Positions 1 to 8,334 of a stretch of 64,000 bases of DNA are shown here, in pieces. Under the pieces are notes generated by a model that saw only the letters and a program-made list of their open reading frames with translations, was not told the DNA's origin and searched no databases. Source of the DNA: Opitutaceae bacterium. GTDB taxonomy: Bacteria > Verrucomicrobiota > Verrucomicrobiia > Opitutales > Opitutaceae. A program made the position numbers and the translations under genes. Where the stretch lies: NCBI GenBank assembly GCA_024233285.1, contig JACKPU010000003.1:62001-126000 (forward strand). The letters are read 5' to 3'. Within the stretch, counting starts at the first letter, position 1. Every line of letters starts with the position of its first letter.

Positions 1-1473
1 GGTCGGCTTGTGAGTGACGCCGAGGCGCGTGCTGAAGACGTCGTCCTTGCGGGCGAAGGGCATGACGACGCCGGCCGCATCCACGGTTTTGTAATCCGCA
101 TCAATAACGTCGTAACGGACGCCGACGTTCACCTGCCAGCGCTGACCGGCGAAGATGTTGTCGAACAGATAGAGCGCGACTGAATCGGCTTTGCCTTGGG
201 TGTAGGCGCCGTCGCGGGTGATGTTGCCGTTGTAAGGATCGTTCGGATTCGGCGCATAGACATCCGTGGTGGGGAGCACCGTGGCGGGATCCTCCACGCG
301 ATTGTAATTGGTCTGCTCTTCCTGGCTGAACTCCAGCCCGGCGGCAATGGCGTGGTTGATCTTGCCGACCATGACGTCGAGGTCGACGTGGGTTTGGTTG
401 GCGAGGATCTCGTCTTCCTGATCGCGTGACTTCCAGTCGGAGCGACGGATCACGGTCGTGCTGCCAGACTCGAAACGCGGTGCGGTGATGATCGAGTTGC
501 GGTAAGTGCGGCCGAAACGGGTGAGATTGCGAATGGCGAAACCCTTGCCGTTGTCGTGTTCGATGATCGCGGTGAGGAGATCCTGTTCGATCTTTTCGTA
601 ATCGCGTGCCTTCAGGCCATACCAGTTCGAAGAGGGGACGGGCGGGTTGTAATCATAGACCTGACGGGGCATGCCGTAGTCGGGCACGTTGTCCTGTTCG
701 AGTCGTTGCCATGAGAAAATTACCCTCGTCGGTCGACCGAGACCGAAGGCGAACGAAGGAGCGATACCCCAGCTGGTGTTTTCCACGACGTTGCGCCCGG
801 GGACGCCGGCGTCGGTGACCATCAGGTTCACGCGCACGGCTTTGTCATCGTCGATCGGCTGATTGATGTCAGCAGTGGCGCGGGTGTAATCGTCGGTGCC
901 GATCGCCGCGGTGGCGTTGCGGTTGGCGACCGATTGCGGGGTCTTGGTGACGAGGTTGACTGAACCACCGGTCGATCCGCGGCCCGCACTGGAAGAGGAG
1001 GGGCCCTTGGCCACCTCGACCTGTTCGAGATTGAAACTGTCACGGGCATAACCGCCGAGGTCGCGCACACCATCGACAAACATGTCGGTGCGGGCACTGA
1101 AGCCGCGGATGGTCATCTGATCGCCGGCCGGGTTGCCGCCTTCTCCGGCTTGGAACGTGATGCCAGGCGAATTGCGCAGAATGTCACGCAGGCTGGTGAC
1201 CGCCTGCTGATCGAAGACTTCCTTCGGAATCACCGTGATGGTTTGCGGTGTGTCGATCAGCGGGGTGTTGAATTTGGCAGCCGCCAAGGTGCTTTCCTTG
1301 CTGTCCCTGACCTCGACCTCGGGAAGGATGGTGGGTGTTTCGTTTTCCGCGACGTAGTCCTCTGCGAAGAGTGAAGACGCTCCGCCGGAGACCAACAAGG
1401 CGGTCAGGGCGGCGGCGCGAGTAGCGGCGGCACGATTCAAATCGTTTGGCGAAGTGTGGGCGGTGCTAGTCAT
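1..1473 (-). CDS. TonB-dependent siderophore receptor (C-terminus beyond window)
   Basis: Outer-membrane receptor that takes up a ferric siderophore with energy from TonB. The frame is open for 491 codons from the ATG at 1473 to the window edge, so the C-terminal part of the barrel is missing here. A signal peptide (about residues 1-37, ending SSLFA) is followed by a plug domain at about residues 65-180 with TPQTITVIP, MTIRGFSARTDMFVDGVRD and GRGSTGGSVNLVTKTP, then early barrel strands. These plug motifs are those of the siderophore-receptor class (TIGR01783-like). The gene diverges from aroB, and two Fur-type palindromes sit within 75 bases of its start, so iron repression is likely. The ligand cannot be read from sequence. 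Confidence 0.93.
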   Translation of the reverse strand, partial: MTSTAHTSPNDLNRAAATRAAALTALLVSGGASSLFAEDYVAENETPTILPEVEVRDSKESTLAAAKFNTPLIDTPQTITVIPKEVFDQQAVTSLRDILRNSPGITFQAGEGGNPAGDQMTIRGFSARTDMFVDGVRDLGGYARDSFNLEQVEVAKGPSSSSAGRGSTGGSVNLVTKTPQSVANRNATAAIGTDDYTRATADINQPIDDDKAVRVNLMVTDAGVPGRNVVENTSWGIAPSFAFGLGRPTRVIFSWQRLEQDNVPDYGMPRQVYDYNPPVPSSNWYGLKARDYEKIEQDLLTAIIEHDNGKGFAIRNLTRFGRTYRNSIITAPRFESGSTTVIRRSDWKSRDQEDEILANQTHVDLDVMVGKINHAIAAGLEFSQEEQTNYNRVEDPATVLPTTDVYAPNPNDPYNGNITRDGAYTQGKADSVALYLFDNIFAGQRWQVNVGVRYDVIDADYKTVDAAGVVMPFARKDDVFSTRLGVTHKPT

Positions 1474-1480
1474 TTAATAG

Positions 1481-1495
1481 TGAGAACAGGTCTCA
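1481..1495. promoter_or_regulatory. Fur-type operator, proximal
   Basis: TGAGAACAGGTCTCA is a 7-1-7 palindrome with TGAGA/TCTCA arms, ending 7 bases from the receptor start. It matches a TGAGAATNATTCTCA form of the Fur box at 11 of 14 scored positions. Its place in front of a siderophore receptor supports iron control. Confidence 0.6.
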
Positions 1496-1531
1496 GTAGC
1501 GTAAGACTTTTCCTGGCCGTCAATCTCTTTT

Positions 1532-1546
1532 TGAGAAATAATCTCA
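1532..1546. promoter_or_regulatory. Fur-type operator, distal
   Basis: TGAGAAATAATCTCA is a second 7-1-7 palindrome, matching TGAGAATNATTCTCA at 12 of 14 scored positions. It lies 51 bases from the first box, centre to centre, in the gap between the receptor and aroB. A further TCTCAATAAT half follows directly. It probably binds Fur for the receptor; an effect on aroB cannot be excluded. Confidence 0.65.
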
Positions 1547-1601
1547 GTCTCAATAATGAAGCCTGTTGACGTCTCTGAAAACCAAGGTGTTAAGTCGTCT
1601 C

Positions 1602-2690
1602 ATGGCCGACACTTTGGCGGTAAATCTCAATGAACGGAGCTATGAAATCAGCTTTGCGCAGGAGCAAAGTGCGGCTCTGCGTGAGATCGTGACGCAATTG
1701 CGTGCGGCCGGTCGCAAGATTGTGGTGATTACCGATGCCAATCTTGCGAAGCATCAGCCTGATTTTCTCGAACAAGCTGTCGGTGACGCGCCCCGCTTGG
1801 TGTTCGAAGCGGGCGAATCGACCAAGTCGCTTGAGTCACTGGGTCTGGCTTGGGATTTTCTCGCGGCGCAGCGCGTGGACCGCAGTGGCGTGGTGATTGC
1901 CGTCGGCGGTGGCGTGATCGGTGATCTGGCCGGATTTGTGGCGGCGTCGTGGTTGCGCGGAGTGGATTTTTACCAAGTGCCGACAACTCTGTTGGCGATG
2001 GTGGACAGCTCGGTGGGCGGCAAAACCGGCATCAACCTCGCCGCGGGCAAAAATCTGGTCGGCGCCTTTCATCAGCCGCGCGGGGTGTTCATCGCAACCG
2101 GCTTACTGAACAGTCTGCCGCCGCGCGAATTCGCCGCCGGCATGGCCGAAGTGATCAAATACGGTTTGCTGGGTGATGCGGCGCTGTTTGCGCGTTTGGA
2201 AAAATCTCCGCTGACCGTGGACAGCGCCGACCTGCCCCAGGTCATCAAGCGCTGCTGTGCGATCAAGGCCGGGATCGTGCAGGCGGATGAACGCGAAACC
2301 GCGAAGGAAGGCGGCCGCGCGCTGCTCAACCTGGGCCACACGTTTGGCCATGCGATTGAGCAGGTCTCGGGCTACGGCGTTTACCTGCACGGCGAGGCCG
2401 TGGCCATCGGCTTGGTGGCGGCGGCGCAACTTTCCCGGAAATTGGGCCACGTTTCTCAATCAGACGCCGCGCGGATCGAAACCGTCCTCCAAGCGCACCA
2501 CCTGCCTGTGCGTCTGCGTGAACCGCTGGCCGTGGGTGAACTCATGGCGGCGGCGGCGCGCGACAAGAAAGTGCGCGCGGGTCTGCCGCGTTTTGTGATC
2601 ATGCAGGCTTTGGGCACGGCGGTGACGCGCGACGGGATTGAACCGGCGCTGGTTCGGGAATGTTTCGCGGGCATTGGTGCCGTGGAATGA
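1602..2690 (+). CDS. aroB: 3-dehydroquinate synthase
   Basis: Second step of the shikimate pathway: converts DAHP to 3-dehydroquinate in the cytoplasm, using NAD+ and a divalent metal. The 362-residue product shows the NAD-binding GGGVIGDLAGF, the PTTLLAMVDSSVGGKTGIN block, and metal ligands in MAEVIKYG (Glu), NLGHTFGHAIE (His) and YLHGEAVAIGL (His). The frame also opens at a TTG at 1566; the ATG at 1602 gives the usual family length and is preferred. It is first in a plus-strand run and diverges from the siderophore receptor. Confidence 0.96.
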   Translation: MADTLAVNLNERSYEISFAQEQSAALREIVTQLRAAGRKIVVITDANLAKHQPDFLEQAVGDAPRLVFEAGESTKSLESLGLAWDFLAAQRVDRSGVVIAVGGGVIGDLAGFVAASWLRGVDFYQVPTTLLAMVDSSVGGKTGINLAAGKNLVGAFHQPRGVFIATGLLNSLPPREFAAGMAEVIKYGLLGDAALFARLEKSPLTVDSADLPQVIKRCCAIKAGIVQADERETAKEGGRALLNLGHTFGHAIEQVSGYGVYLHGEAVAIGLVAAAQLSRKLGHVSQSDAARIETVLQAHHLPVRLREPLAVGELMAAAARDKKVRAGLPRFVIMQALGTAVTRDGIEPALVRECFAGIGAVE

Positions 2691-2726
2691 AGTGACATTC
2701 ACTGAAATTTCCGGCTGAATCATCCC

Positions 2727-3359
2727 ATGGCCGCCATCGACGAAGGCATCGTTCGCGAGTATTTCGAACAGAATGGTTTTCTGGTGCGCCAGATGCGCAA
2801 GTATCAGGTGCAGGCGCGGCGCAAGACCAGTGACGAGGAGATCGACCTGCTGGTTTACAACCCGGCGTGGCGGCGCGGTTCGCGCAAACCGGACTTTTTC
2901 CTGTTCTCCACCGAACTGCGGTTCATTTATCGCGCCGTCGTGGCGGTCAAGCCGTGGCACACCGACGTGTTTTCCCCGGGCATGCTCAAAAGCAGTCCGG
3001 AGATTTTTCGCTTCCTGGAGGAAAACGTGCTCAAGGAAGCCACGCGGTTCTTTCCGCCGGATTCCGATGATGAGGCGGGCGGCGACTTGACGAAGATTCT
3101 CGTGCTCCCCGGATTGCCCACGGCCGAACCTTTCCGTTCCCAAAGTGTCGAGGTGCTGAAAGAGCGTGGCGTGGACGGCATCATCTCCTTCCGTTCCATG
3201 CTGCTCGATCTGATTGAAAAAGTTGAAGTCAATCGCAGCTACCGCAAGAGCGACACCCTGCAAGTCATCCGCATTTTGAAAAATTACGATCTCATCAAGG
3301 ACGCGCAGCTGGATATGTTTCCGGACCGCCCCGCGTCGGGCCGTCGGAGCAAAGCCTGA
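2727..3359 (+). CDS. Uncharacterised protein, possible PD-(D/E)XK nuclease fold
   Basis: A 210-residue soluble protein of no named family known to me. The N-terminal half runs REYFEQNGFLVRQMRKYQ, then EEIDLLVYNP and RAVVAVKPW. A helix, then a strand with D-x-L-V, then a strand ending V-x-V-K is the order seen in PD-(D/E)XK nuclease-like folds, though the usual Glu of E-x-K is Val here, so activity may be lost. The C-terminal half has a second α/β part (TKILVLPGLP, GVDGIISFRSML) and a helix-rich end with LQVIRILKNYDLI. It lies between aroB and lpxA, two bases before lpxA, so it is probably co-transcribed. The nuclease link is my inference. Confidence 0.8.
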   Translation: MAAIDEGIVREYFEQNGFLVRQMRKYQVQARRKTSDEEIDLLVYNPAWRRGSRKPDFFLFSTELRFIYRAVVAVKPWHTDVFSPGMLKSSPEIFRFLEENVLKEATRFFPPDSDDEAGGDLTKILVLPGLPTAEPFRSQSVEVLKERGVDGIISFRSMLLDLIEKVEVNRSYRKSDTLQVIRILKNYDLIKDAQLDMFPDRPASGRRSKA

Positions 3360-3361
3360 TC

Positions 3362-4126
3362 ATGGCGACAATCATTCATCCCACCGCGATCGTTGAAACC
3401 GGTGCGCAGCTCGGCGCCGATTGCCAGATCATGCCGCACGCGATTGTCACCAAACATGGTGTGCTGGGCGATGGCGTCGTGGTGCATCCCTTCGCCGTCG
3501 TTGGCGGCGATCCGCAGTATTTGAAATTTGATTCGGCGATGCCGTCCCAGGTGCGCATCGGCGCGGGCACGGTGATTCGCGAACACGTGACGGTGAACCG
3601 GTCGATTCACGAGAATCAGGCGACGGTGATCGGCGAGAAATGTTTTCTCATGGCGACGAGTCATGTCGCGCACGACTGCGTGCTGGGCGCCAACGTGGTG
3701 CTCGCCAACGCGGCGCTGCTCGCCGGGCACGTCACGGTCGGGGCGTTCACGTTCATGGGCGGTGGGTCCGCAGTGCATCAATTCTGCCGGATCGGTGAAA
3801 GTGTGATGGTGGCGGGCCACGCGTCGATCACGCGTGATGTGCCGCACTATCTGATGGTAGCGGAACGCGACGATGTGATTGCGTTCAATGTCGTGGGTCT
3901 GCGCCGGCGTGGATTTAGTCGCGAGGCGATGGTCGAACTGAAGCGCGCGTTTGAGGAGGTGTTTTTCACGGCGGGCAATATTCGGAATGTCGCCGCGGGG
4001 TTGTTGCGGGAAAAAACGTGGGCAACGGCGGAAGCCCGGCGCTTTTTGGAGTTCTTTGCCGAAGGCAAACGCAGTTTCGCGCGCGCCCGGCGCCGCAAGG
4101 GCGAGGACGGTGGCGATGAATCCTAA
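3362..4126 (+). CDS. lpxA: UDP-N-acetylglucosamine acyltransferase
   Basis: First step of lipid A synthesis: moves a 3-hydroxyacyl chain from ACP to UDP-GlcNAc. The 254-residue protein is a left-handed β-helix of hexapeptide repeats (for example IHPTAIVETGAQLGADCQI) with the family block REHVTVNRS and the region SHVAHDCVLGANVVLANAA, which holds the catalytic His. A helical C-terminal part (FSREAMVELKRAFEEVFF) is typical. It shows that the organism makes lipid A. Its end overlaps the pdxA start by 11 bases. No lpxD, fabZ or lpxB is in the window. Confidence 0.95.
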   Translation: MATIIHPTAIVETGAQLGADCQIMPHAIVTKHGVLGDGVVVHPFAVVGGDPQYLKFDSAMPSQVRIGAGTVIREHVTVNRSIHENQATVIGEKCFLMATSHVAHDCVLGANVVLANAALLAGHVTVGAFTFMGGGSAVHQFCRIGESVMVAGHASITRDVPHYLMVAERDDVIAFNVVGLRRRGFSREAMVELKRAFEEVFFTAGNIRNVAAGLLREKTWATAEARRFLEFFAEGKRSFARARRRKGEDGGDES

Positions 4127-5042
4127 GCTGGCGATCACCTGCGGCGATCCCGCGGGCGTGGGGCCCGAAATCATTGCTTCGTGGCTGCGCGATCATGAAT
4201 CCGCAACCGAGGACGTCGTCGTCATCGGTCCGGGGTCGTGGTTGGAGCAAATGCCTGCCGGGGTGGCATCGATCGCCGTGGGTTTGGCGGAGTTCGTCGC
4301 TGAACCCGGCCGCCCGACCGGCGAGGGTGCGTTGGTGGCGTTGGCGGCGATGGAATTGGCGGCGCAGGGGTGTCGTGAAGGCCGTTTTGCCGGCGTGGTC
4401 ACGGGGCCGGTCAGCAAAGCGGAGCTGGCGAAAATCGGTTACCCGTTCCCCGGCCAGACGGAGTTTTTTGCCGATCGGTGGGGCGGCGAGCCGGTCATGG
4501 CGTTCAGCGGCGGCAAACTGCGCATGGCGCTCGTCACTTGGCATGTGCCGCTGTGCGAGGTGCCGCAATTATTGGGACCGCAACTATTGCACCGCACGAT
4601 TGCGGCGGCGGATGAACTGGCCCGCAGCGAGAGTGTGGAGGCGCCGCGTATCGCGGTCTGCGGTTTGAATCCCCATGCGGGGGAAAACGGTTTGCTGGGG
4701 CAGGAAGAACGCGACTTCATCAATCCGACCTTGGTGAAATTGCAGGCGGAGTTTCCCGGATTGGTGACCAACTGCCAGCCGGGGGACACGGTCTTTGCCC
4801 GACAATTGCGCGGGGAGTTCGATGTAATCGTCGCGCTGTATCACGACCAAGGACTCGGGCCGTTGAAGACGGTGGATTTTGACGAAGCCGTAAACATCAC
4901 GCTCGGCCTGCCGTTTGTGCGGACCAGTCCGGATCATGGCACGGCTTTCGGCATTGCCGGGCAGGGGCGGGCGCGGGGCACGAGCTTTGCGAATGCGGTT
5001 AACTTGGCCCGACGCTTGATTCAGCGACGCAAGCAGGGTTAA
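4116..5042 (+). CDS. pdxA: 4-hydroxythreonine-4-phosphate dehydrogenase
   Basis: Vitamin B6 synthesis (DXP-dependent route): oxidises 4-phosphohydroxy-L-threonine with NAD(P)+. The start is the ATG at 4116 inside the end of lpxA, giving MNPKLAITCGDPAGVGPEII, the normal N-terminus; 308 residues. Signatures are VVTGPVSKAELAKIGYPFPG, GQTEFFADRW, LYHDQGLGPLKTVDF and RTSPDHGTAFGIAGQGRA. The metal ligands are the His residues of TWHVPL, YHDQG and DHGTA. The overlap with lpxA suggests translational coupling. Confidence 0.95.
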   Translation: MNPKLAITCGDPAGVGPEIIASWLRDHESATEDVVVIGPGSWLEQMPAGVASIAVGLAEFVAEPGRPTGEGALVALAAMELAAQGCREGRFAGVVTGPVSKAELAKIGYPFPGQTEFFADRWGGEPVMAFSGGKLRMALVTWHVPLCEVPQLLGPQLLHRTIAAADELARSESVEAPRIAVCGLNPHAGENGLLGQEERDFINPTLVKLQAEFPGLVTNCQPGDTVFARQLRGEFDVIVALYHDQGLGPLKTVDFDEAVNITLGLPFVRTSPDHGTAFGIAGQGRARGTSFANAVNLARRLIQRRKQG

Positions 5043-5051
5043 GGTAGCGGC

Positions 5052-5438
5052 ATGACTGTTTCCACCACCGAACCCAATCGGACCGCCGCGCCGACCGTGC
5101 GCGAAGGGGACGAGCGTTTGGTGCAATTGACCGAAGCCGCCGGCGTGAAGGTGAGGGCCTTGATCGCCCGCGAACAGCAGGGCGATTTTCTGCGCATCGC
5201 CATTACCGGCGGCGGCTGCAACGGCCTGAGCTACAAGCTGCGTTTTGTGCGCGAGCCGAAAACCGGTGACATTCTGGTGCGTTCAGCCGGGGTGGAGGTT
5301 TTGGTGGACAGCAAAACAGCCCTCTATCTGCGCGGGACCGTGCTGGACTATTCGAGCAAGCTGATTGCCGGTGGATTCAAGTTTACCAATCCCAACGCCA
5401 AGGCCAGCTGCTCCTGTGGTGAAAGCTTCAGCGTATGA
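5052..5438 (+). CDS. A-type Fe-S cluster carrier (HesB/IscA/ErpA family)
   Basis: Small cytoplasmic carrier that passes Fe-S clusters from the assembly scaffold to apo-enzymes. The 128-residue protein has an N-terminal extension of about 20 residues, then LTEAAGVKVRALIAREQ, ITGGGCNGLSYKL with the first conserved Cys, and the C-terminal SCSCGESF with the other two. All three cluster cysteines are present. It begins 9 bases after pdxA and is about 12 kb from the suf genes, so it works with them in trans. Whether it is nearer IscA, SufA or ErpA cannot be told. Confidence 0.92.
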   Translation: MTVSTTEPNRTAAPTVREGDERLVQLTEAAGVKVRALIAREQQGDFLRIAITGGGCNGLSYKLRFVREPKTGDILVRSAGVEVLVDSKTALYLRGTVLDYSSKLIAGGFKFTNPNAKASCSCGESFSV

Positions 5439-5531
5439 GTTTCCGACCGGTGTTCCCGCAAATAGGTGTTGTCATCGGCGCGGCGAACCATGAGAACCGC
5501 AGAGTCTGATTTATCGTATTAATATTATTTG

Positions 5532-6203
5532 ATGGCCAATTCGTTTCCTTCCGCCGGCGGCGGCCGCCCCGGTAACTACAACCGGCGCAACAACAACAAT
5601 CCCTTTGCGGCCATCCGTCGCAATCATCGCATCCGCGTTCCGGAGGTTCGCGTGATTTCACCCGAGGGCAAGCAGCTGGGCATCATGTCCACGCAGAGCG
5701 CGATCAGCCTCGCATTGGAAGTCGGCCTCGAACTCGTCGAGGTGGCGCCCAATGCGCGTCCGCCGGTTTGCCGCATCATGGATTTCGGCAAATACGTTTA
5801 CGAAGAGTCCAAGAAGACTTCCCACGCCAAGGCGACCGCGAGCAAGATCAAGGAGATCGAGTTCACACCGCGCATTGAGGAAAACGACTTCATGACCAAG
5901 CTGCGCCGCGCCGAGGAATTTTTATCCCACGGTGCCAAGGTTAAGCTTCGTTTGAAATTCCGCGGTCGCGAAATGGCGCACACCGAGATCGGATTTGATG
6001 TGATGAAGCGGGCCATCGCTGAGCTGGCGGGCATGGGGCACGCGGATGCCGACCCGAAGCTGATCGGCCGCAACATCAATGTCATGCTCACCGCGCTGCC
6101 CGCCAACAAGCGCAAGCCGAAGTTTCACGTCGAGGAGCATCGTCAGCCTGACGCCAAGTCGCACCACGACGAGGCTGACGAAGATCAAGAATCCGACGAT
6201 TGA
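5532..6203 (+). CDS. infC: Translation initiation factor IF-3
   Basis: Binds the 30S subunit, keeps it free of 50S and checks the start codon. The 223-residue product has an Asn/Arg-rich extension (NRRNNNNPF), the N-domain (RVPEVRVISPEGKQLGIMS, LELVEVAPNARPPVCRIMDF), the lysine linker and the C-domain (IEFTPRIEENDFMTKLRRAE, KLRFRG-like LRLKFRGREMAHTE). About 25 charged residues are added at the C-terminus. The ATG at 5532 follows an in-frame TTG; no AUU start of the enterobacterial type is seen. The usual neighbours rpmI and rplT do not follow. Confidence 0.96.
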   Translation: MANSFPSAGGGRPGNYNRRNNNNPFAAIRRNHRIRVPEVRVISPEGKQLGIMSTQSAISLALEVGLELVEVAPNARPPVCRIMDFGKYVYEESKKTSHAKATASKIKEIEFTPRIEENDFMTKLRRAEEFLSHGAKVKLRLKFRGREMAHTEIGFDVMKRAIAELAGMGHADADPKLIGRNINVMLTALPANKRKPKFHVEEHRQPDAKSHHDEADEDQESDD

Positions 6204-7279
6204 GCCAACCCGTGGGCAGGATCTGGCAGGCTGGACTCGCACGCCTGACCAACCCGCTGCTGTGGCTTGGTCTTGCCCTGCTGTTCATCGGCGCGCCGCT
6301 GCAAGCGAAAGAGACCGCCGTGCGTCTGGGCGGTGTGAACTATGTTTCCGCCGAGGAGTTTGGCGCGCGTTTTGGTTTGAAAGCCCACGCCGCGAAATCG
6401 GGCCGGGCGTTAACGCTGAAGAGCATCTGGACGACATTGGAAATCGAGGCGGACAGCCGCGAGTGCAGCGTCAACGGCCTGCGCGTTTTCTTGGGCAATG
6501 CCCCGCGATTGCACCGTGGCAGGCTGCTTATCAGCCGGGTTGACGCGGAGAAACTGTTCACGCCGGTCCTGCTGGCCGGACTGGACGAAAAGAATGTCCC
6601 GGCCCTGCGCACGATTGTGATCGATCCCGGTCATGGCGGTCGCGACCCCGGCAAGGAAAACCATCGTCTGCACGTGAATGAAAAGACGATGGTGCTCGAT
6701 ACCGCGATGCGGTTGCAGCGCGTGCTGGAGAGTCTGGGGTATCGCGTGATCCTTACGCGCACCGATGACCGGCATCTCGGCGAGGACAAGACGGCCGATC
6801 TGCTCAAGCGCAACCTCATCGCGAAGCAGGCGGGCGCGGATCTGTTCATCAGCCTGCACTACAATGCGGTGGGCAGCAATGCCCAGCGAGTCACTGGCGT
6901 GGAAGTTTACACGCTGACCCCGCAGCACCAGTATTCCACCGCGGATCCCGAGCACGATGACGACAAGGGCGCGGCAGAGCTCAACGCCGGCAATGCGTTT
7001 GATCACTGGAACATGCTGATCGGTTACCATGTGCACCGCCGGATGATTGAAGAACTGGGTGCGTCCGACCGCGGCTTGAAACGCGCTCGTTGGGCCGTGT
7101 TGCGACATGCGGAGTGTCCTGGCATTTTGATTGAGGCGGGTTTTTTGTCCAATGACGCCGAAACCCGCAAAATCATGACGCCGGCCTACCGGCAGAAAAT
7201 TGCCGAGGCGATTGCGCATGGCGTGCAGGCATACGGCGCGGTTTTGGCTGGCGTGATGAAGCAGCGCGCCGGACAGTGA
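6200..7279 (+). CDS. N-acetylmuramoyl-L-alanine amidase (Amidase_3)
   Basis: Periplasmic zinc amidase that cuts the bond between MurNAc and the stem peptide, used in daughter-cell separation or wall turnover. The 359-residue product has a signal peptide (PLLWLGLALLFIGAPLQA), a small N-terminal domain (about 40-135) resembling a copper-amine-oxidase-N type fold, then Amidase_3: IDPGHGGRDPGKE (His), VNEKTMVLDTAMRLQ (Glu), FISLHYNAV (His) and ILIEAGFLSND (Glu). The start is a TTG overlapping the infC stop, with a GTG at 6212 as an alternative. The close overlap suggests coupling to infC. Confidence 0.9.
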   Translation: MSQPVGRIWQAGLARLTNPLLWLGLALLFIGAPLQAKETAVRLGGVNYVSAEEFGARFGLKAHAAKSGRALTLKSIWTTLEIEADSRECSVNGLRVFLGNAPRLHRGRLLISRVDAEKLFTPVLLAGLDEKNVPALRTIVIDPGHGGRDPGKENHRLHVNEKTMVLDTAMRLQRVLESLGYRVILTRTDDRHLGEDKTADLLKRNLIAKQAGADLFISLHYNAVGSNAQRVTGVEVYTLTPQHQYSTADPEHDDDKGAAELNAGNAFDHWNMLIGYHVHRRMIEELGASDRGLKRARWAVLRHAECPGILIEAGFLSNDAETRKIMTPAYRQKIAEAIAHGVQAYGAVLAGVMKQRAGQ

Positions 7280-7298
7280 AGTGCCCACCACCTCACGT

Positions 7299-8333
7299 AT
7301 GAAATTCATGCAACGACTCGCGCTGGTCGCGCTCCTCACCGTGGTGCCTGTCCTGCGCGCTTGGGATTACGAAGGTCACCGCATAGTGAATCAGCTGGCG
7401 CTGGCGGCCCTGCCGTCGGATTTCCCGGGGTTTGTGAATGAGCCGGAGACCGCGGAACGCATCGCCTTTCTCTCGGGTGAACCCGATCGTTGGCGCAACA
7501 ATTCCGATCTGCCGATCAAGCACTACAACGCCCTCGATCACTATCTCGATTTGGAGCAATTGGAATGGGCCGGGCTTGATCCGCAGCGCGTGTCTGATCT
7601 GCGGTATGTGTTCGTGGTGGATTTTGCGACCGGCCGCGCAGCGCACGCGGATAAATTCCCCGCGATCAACGCGGCGCGAAACAAGGATCGGACCCGCGAA
7701 TGGCCGGGCCTGCTGCCCTGGGCGATTACGGAATATTACGGCAAGTTGAAGTCGGCGTTCTCCTACCTCAAGACCTATGAGACGGCCGGCGGAACGCCGG
7801 AGGAAATTGCGAATGCCCAGGCCAACATCGTCTATCTGATGGGTGTGATGGGCCACTATGTCGGTGATGGTGCGCAACCGCTCCACACGTCGGTCCATCA
7901 CAACGGCTGGGAAGGGGAGAACCCGCACGAATACACCAAGTGGCGCGGCATCCATGCGTGGATCGACGGTGGTTTCATCGGCCAGGCCGGCATTACAACC
8001 GAGTCGTTGCGGACGCGCGTTAGCGCGGCGGTGCCTCTGAATGTATCGCCTCGGGTTGACGGACGCGACCCGGTGTTTGTGGCCACAATGGACTATATTG
8101 CAGAGCAGAATGCGTTGGTGGAACCGCTCTACGCCCTGGACAAGGCGCGCGCCTTCAAAATCGACGGTGCAAACGACACTGCCCAAGGCCGCGTTTTCAT
8201 CGAAAATCAATTGGTCAAGGGCGGGGAAATGCTGGCCGCCATCTGGATCACGGCGTGGCGCAACACGACGGTGGATAAATACCTGACCGATCAACTGGCC
8301 AAACGCGCCGCGGCGCAACCGGACAGCAATTGA
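7299..8333 (+). CDS. S1/P1-type nuclease (zinc-dependent, secreted)
   Basis: Exported member of the S1/P1 nuclease and zinc phospholipase C fold, expected to degrade single-stranded nucleic acid or 3'-nucleotides outside the cytoplasm. The 344-residue precursor has a signal peptide (MKFMQRLALVALLTVVPVLR-A) cut just before WDYEGHRIVNQLA. This puts Trp at the mature N-terminus, where the family uses it as a zinc ligand. Further ligands are in HYNALDHY, MGVMGHYVGDGAQPLH and IHAWIDGGF. The frame extends to a GTG at 7281, but the ATG at 7299 fits the signal peptide. It ends one base before the convergent crcB. Confidence 0.88.
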   Translation: MKFMQRLALVALLTVVPVLRAWDYEGHRIVNQLALAALPSDFPGFVNEPETAERIAFLSGEPDRWRNNSDLPIKHYNALDHYLDLEQLEWAGLDPQRVSDLRYVFVVDFATGRAAHADKFPAINAARNKDRTREWPGLLPWAITEYYGKLKSAFSYLKTYETAGGTPEEIANAQANIVYLMGVMGHYVGDGAQPLHTSVHHNGWEGENPHEYTKWRGIHAWIDGGFIGQAGITTESLRTRVSAAVPLNVSPRVDGRDPVFVATMDYIAEQNALVEPLYALDKARAFKIDGANDTAQGRVFIENQLVKGGEMLAAIWITAWRNTTVDKYLTDQLAKRAAAQPDSN

Positions 8334-8334
8334 G

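Noticed and set aside
5435..5509. 24-codon frame overlapping the end of the Fe-S carrier gene by ATGA, before infC.
   Set aside because: Too short and without a recognisable pattern; no run of one amino acid and no hairpin pair that would suggest a leader peptide.
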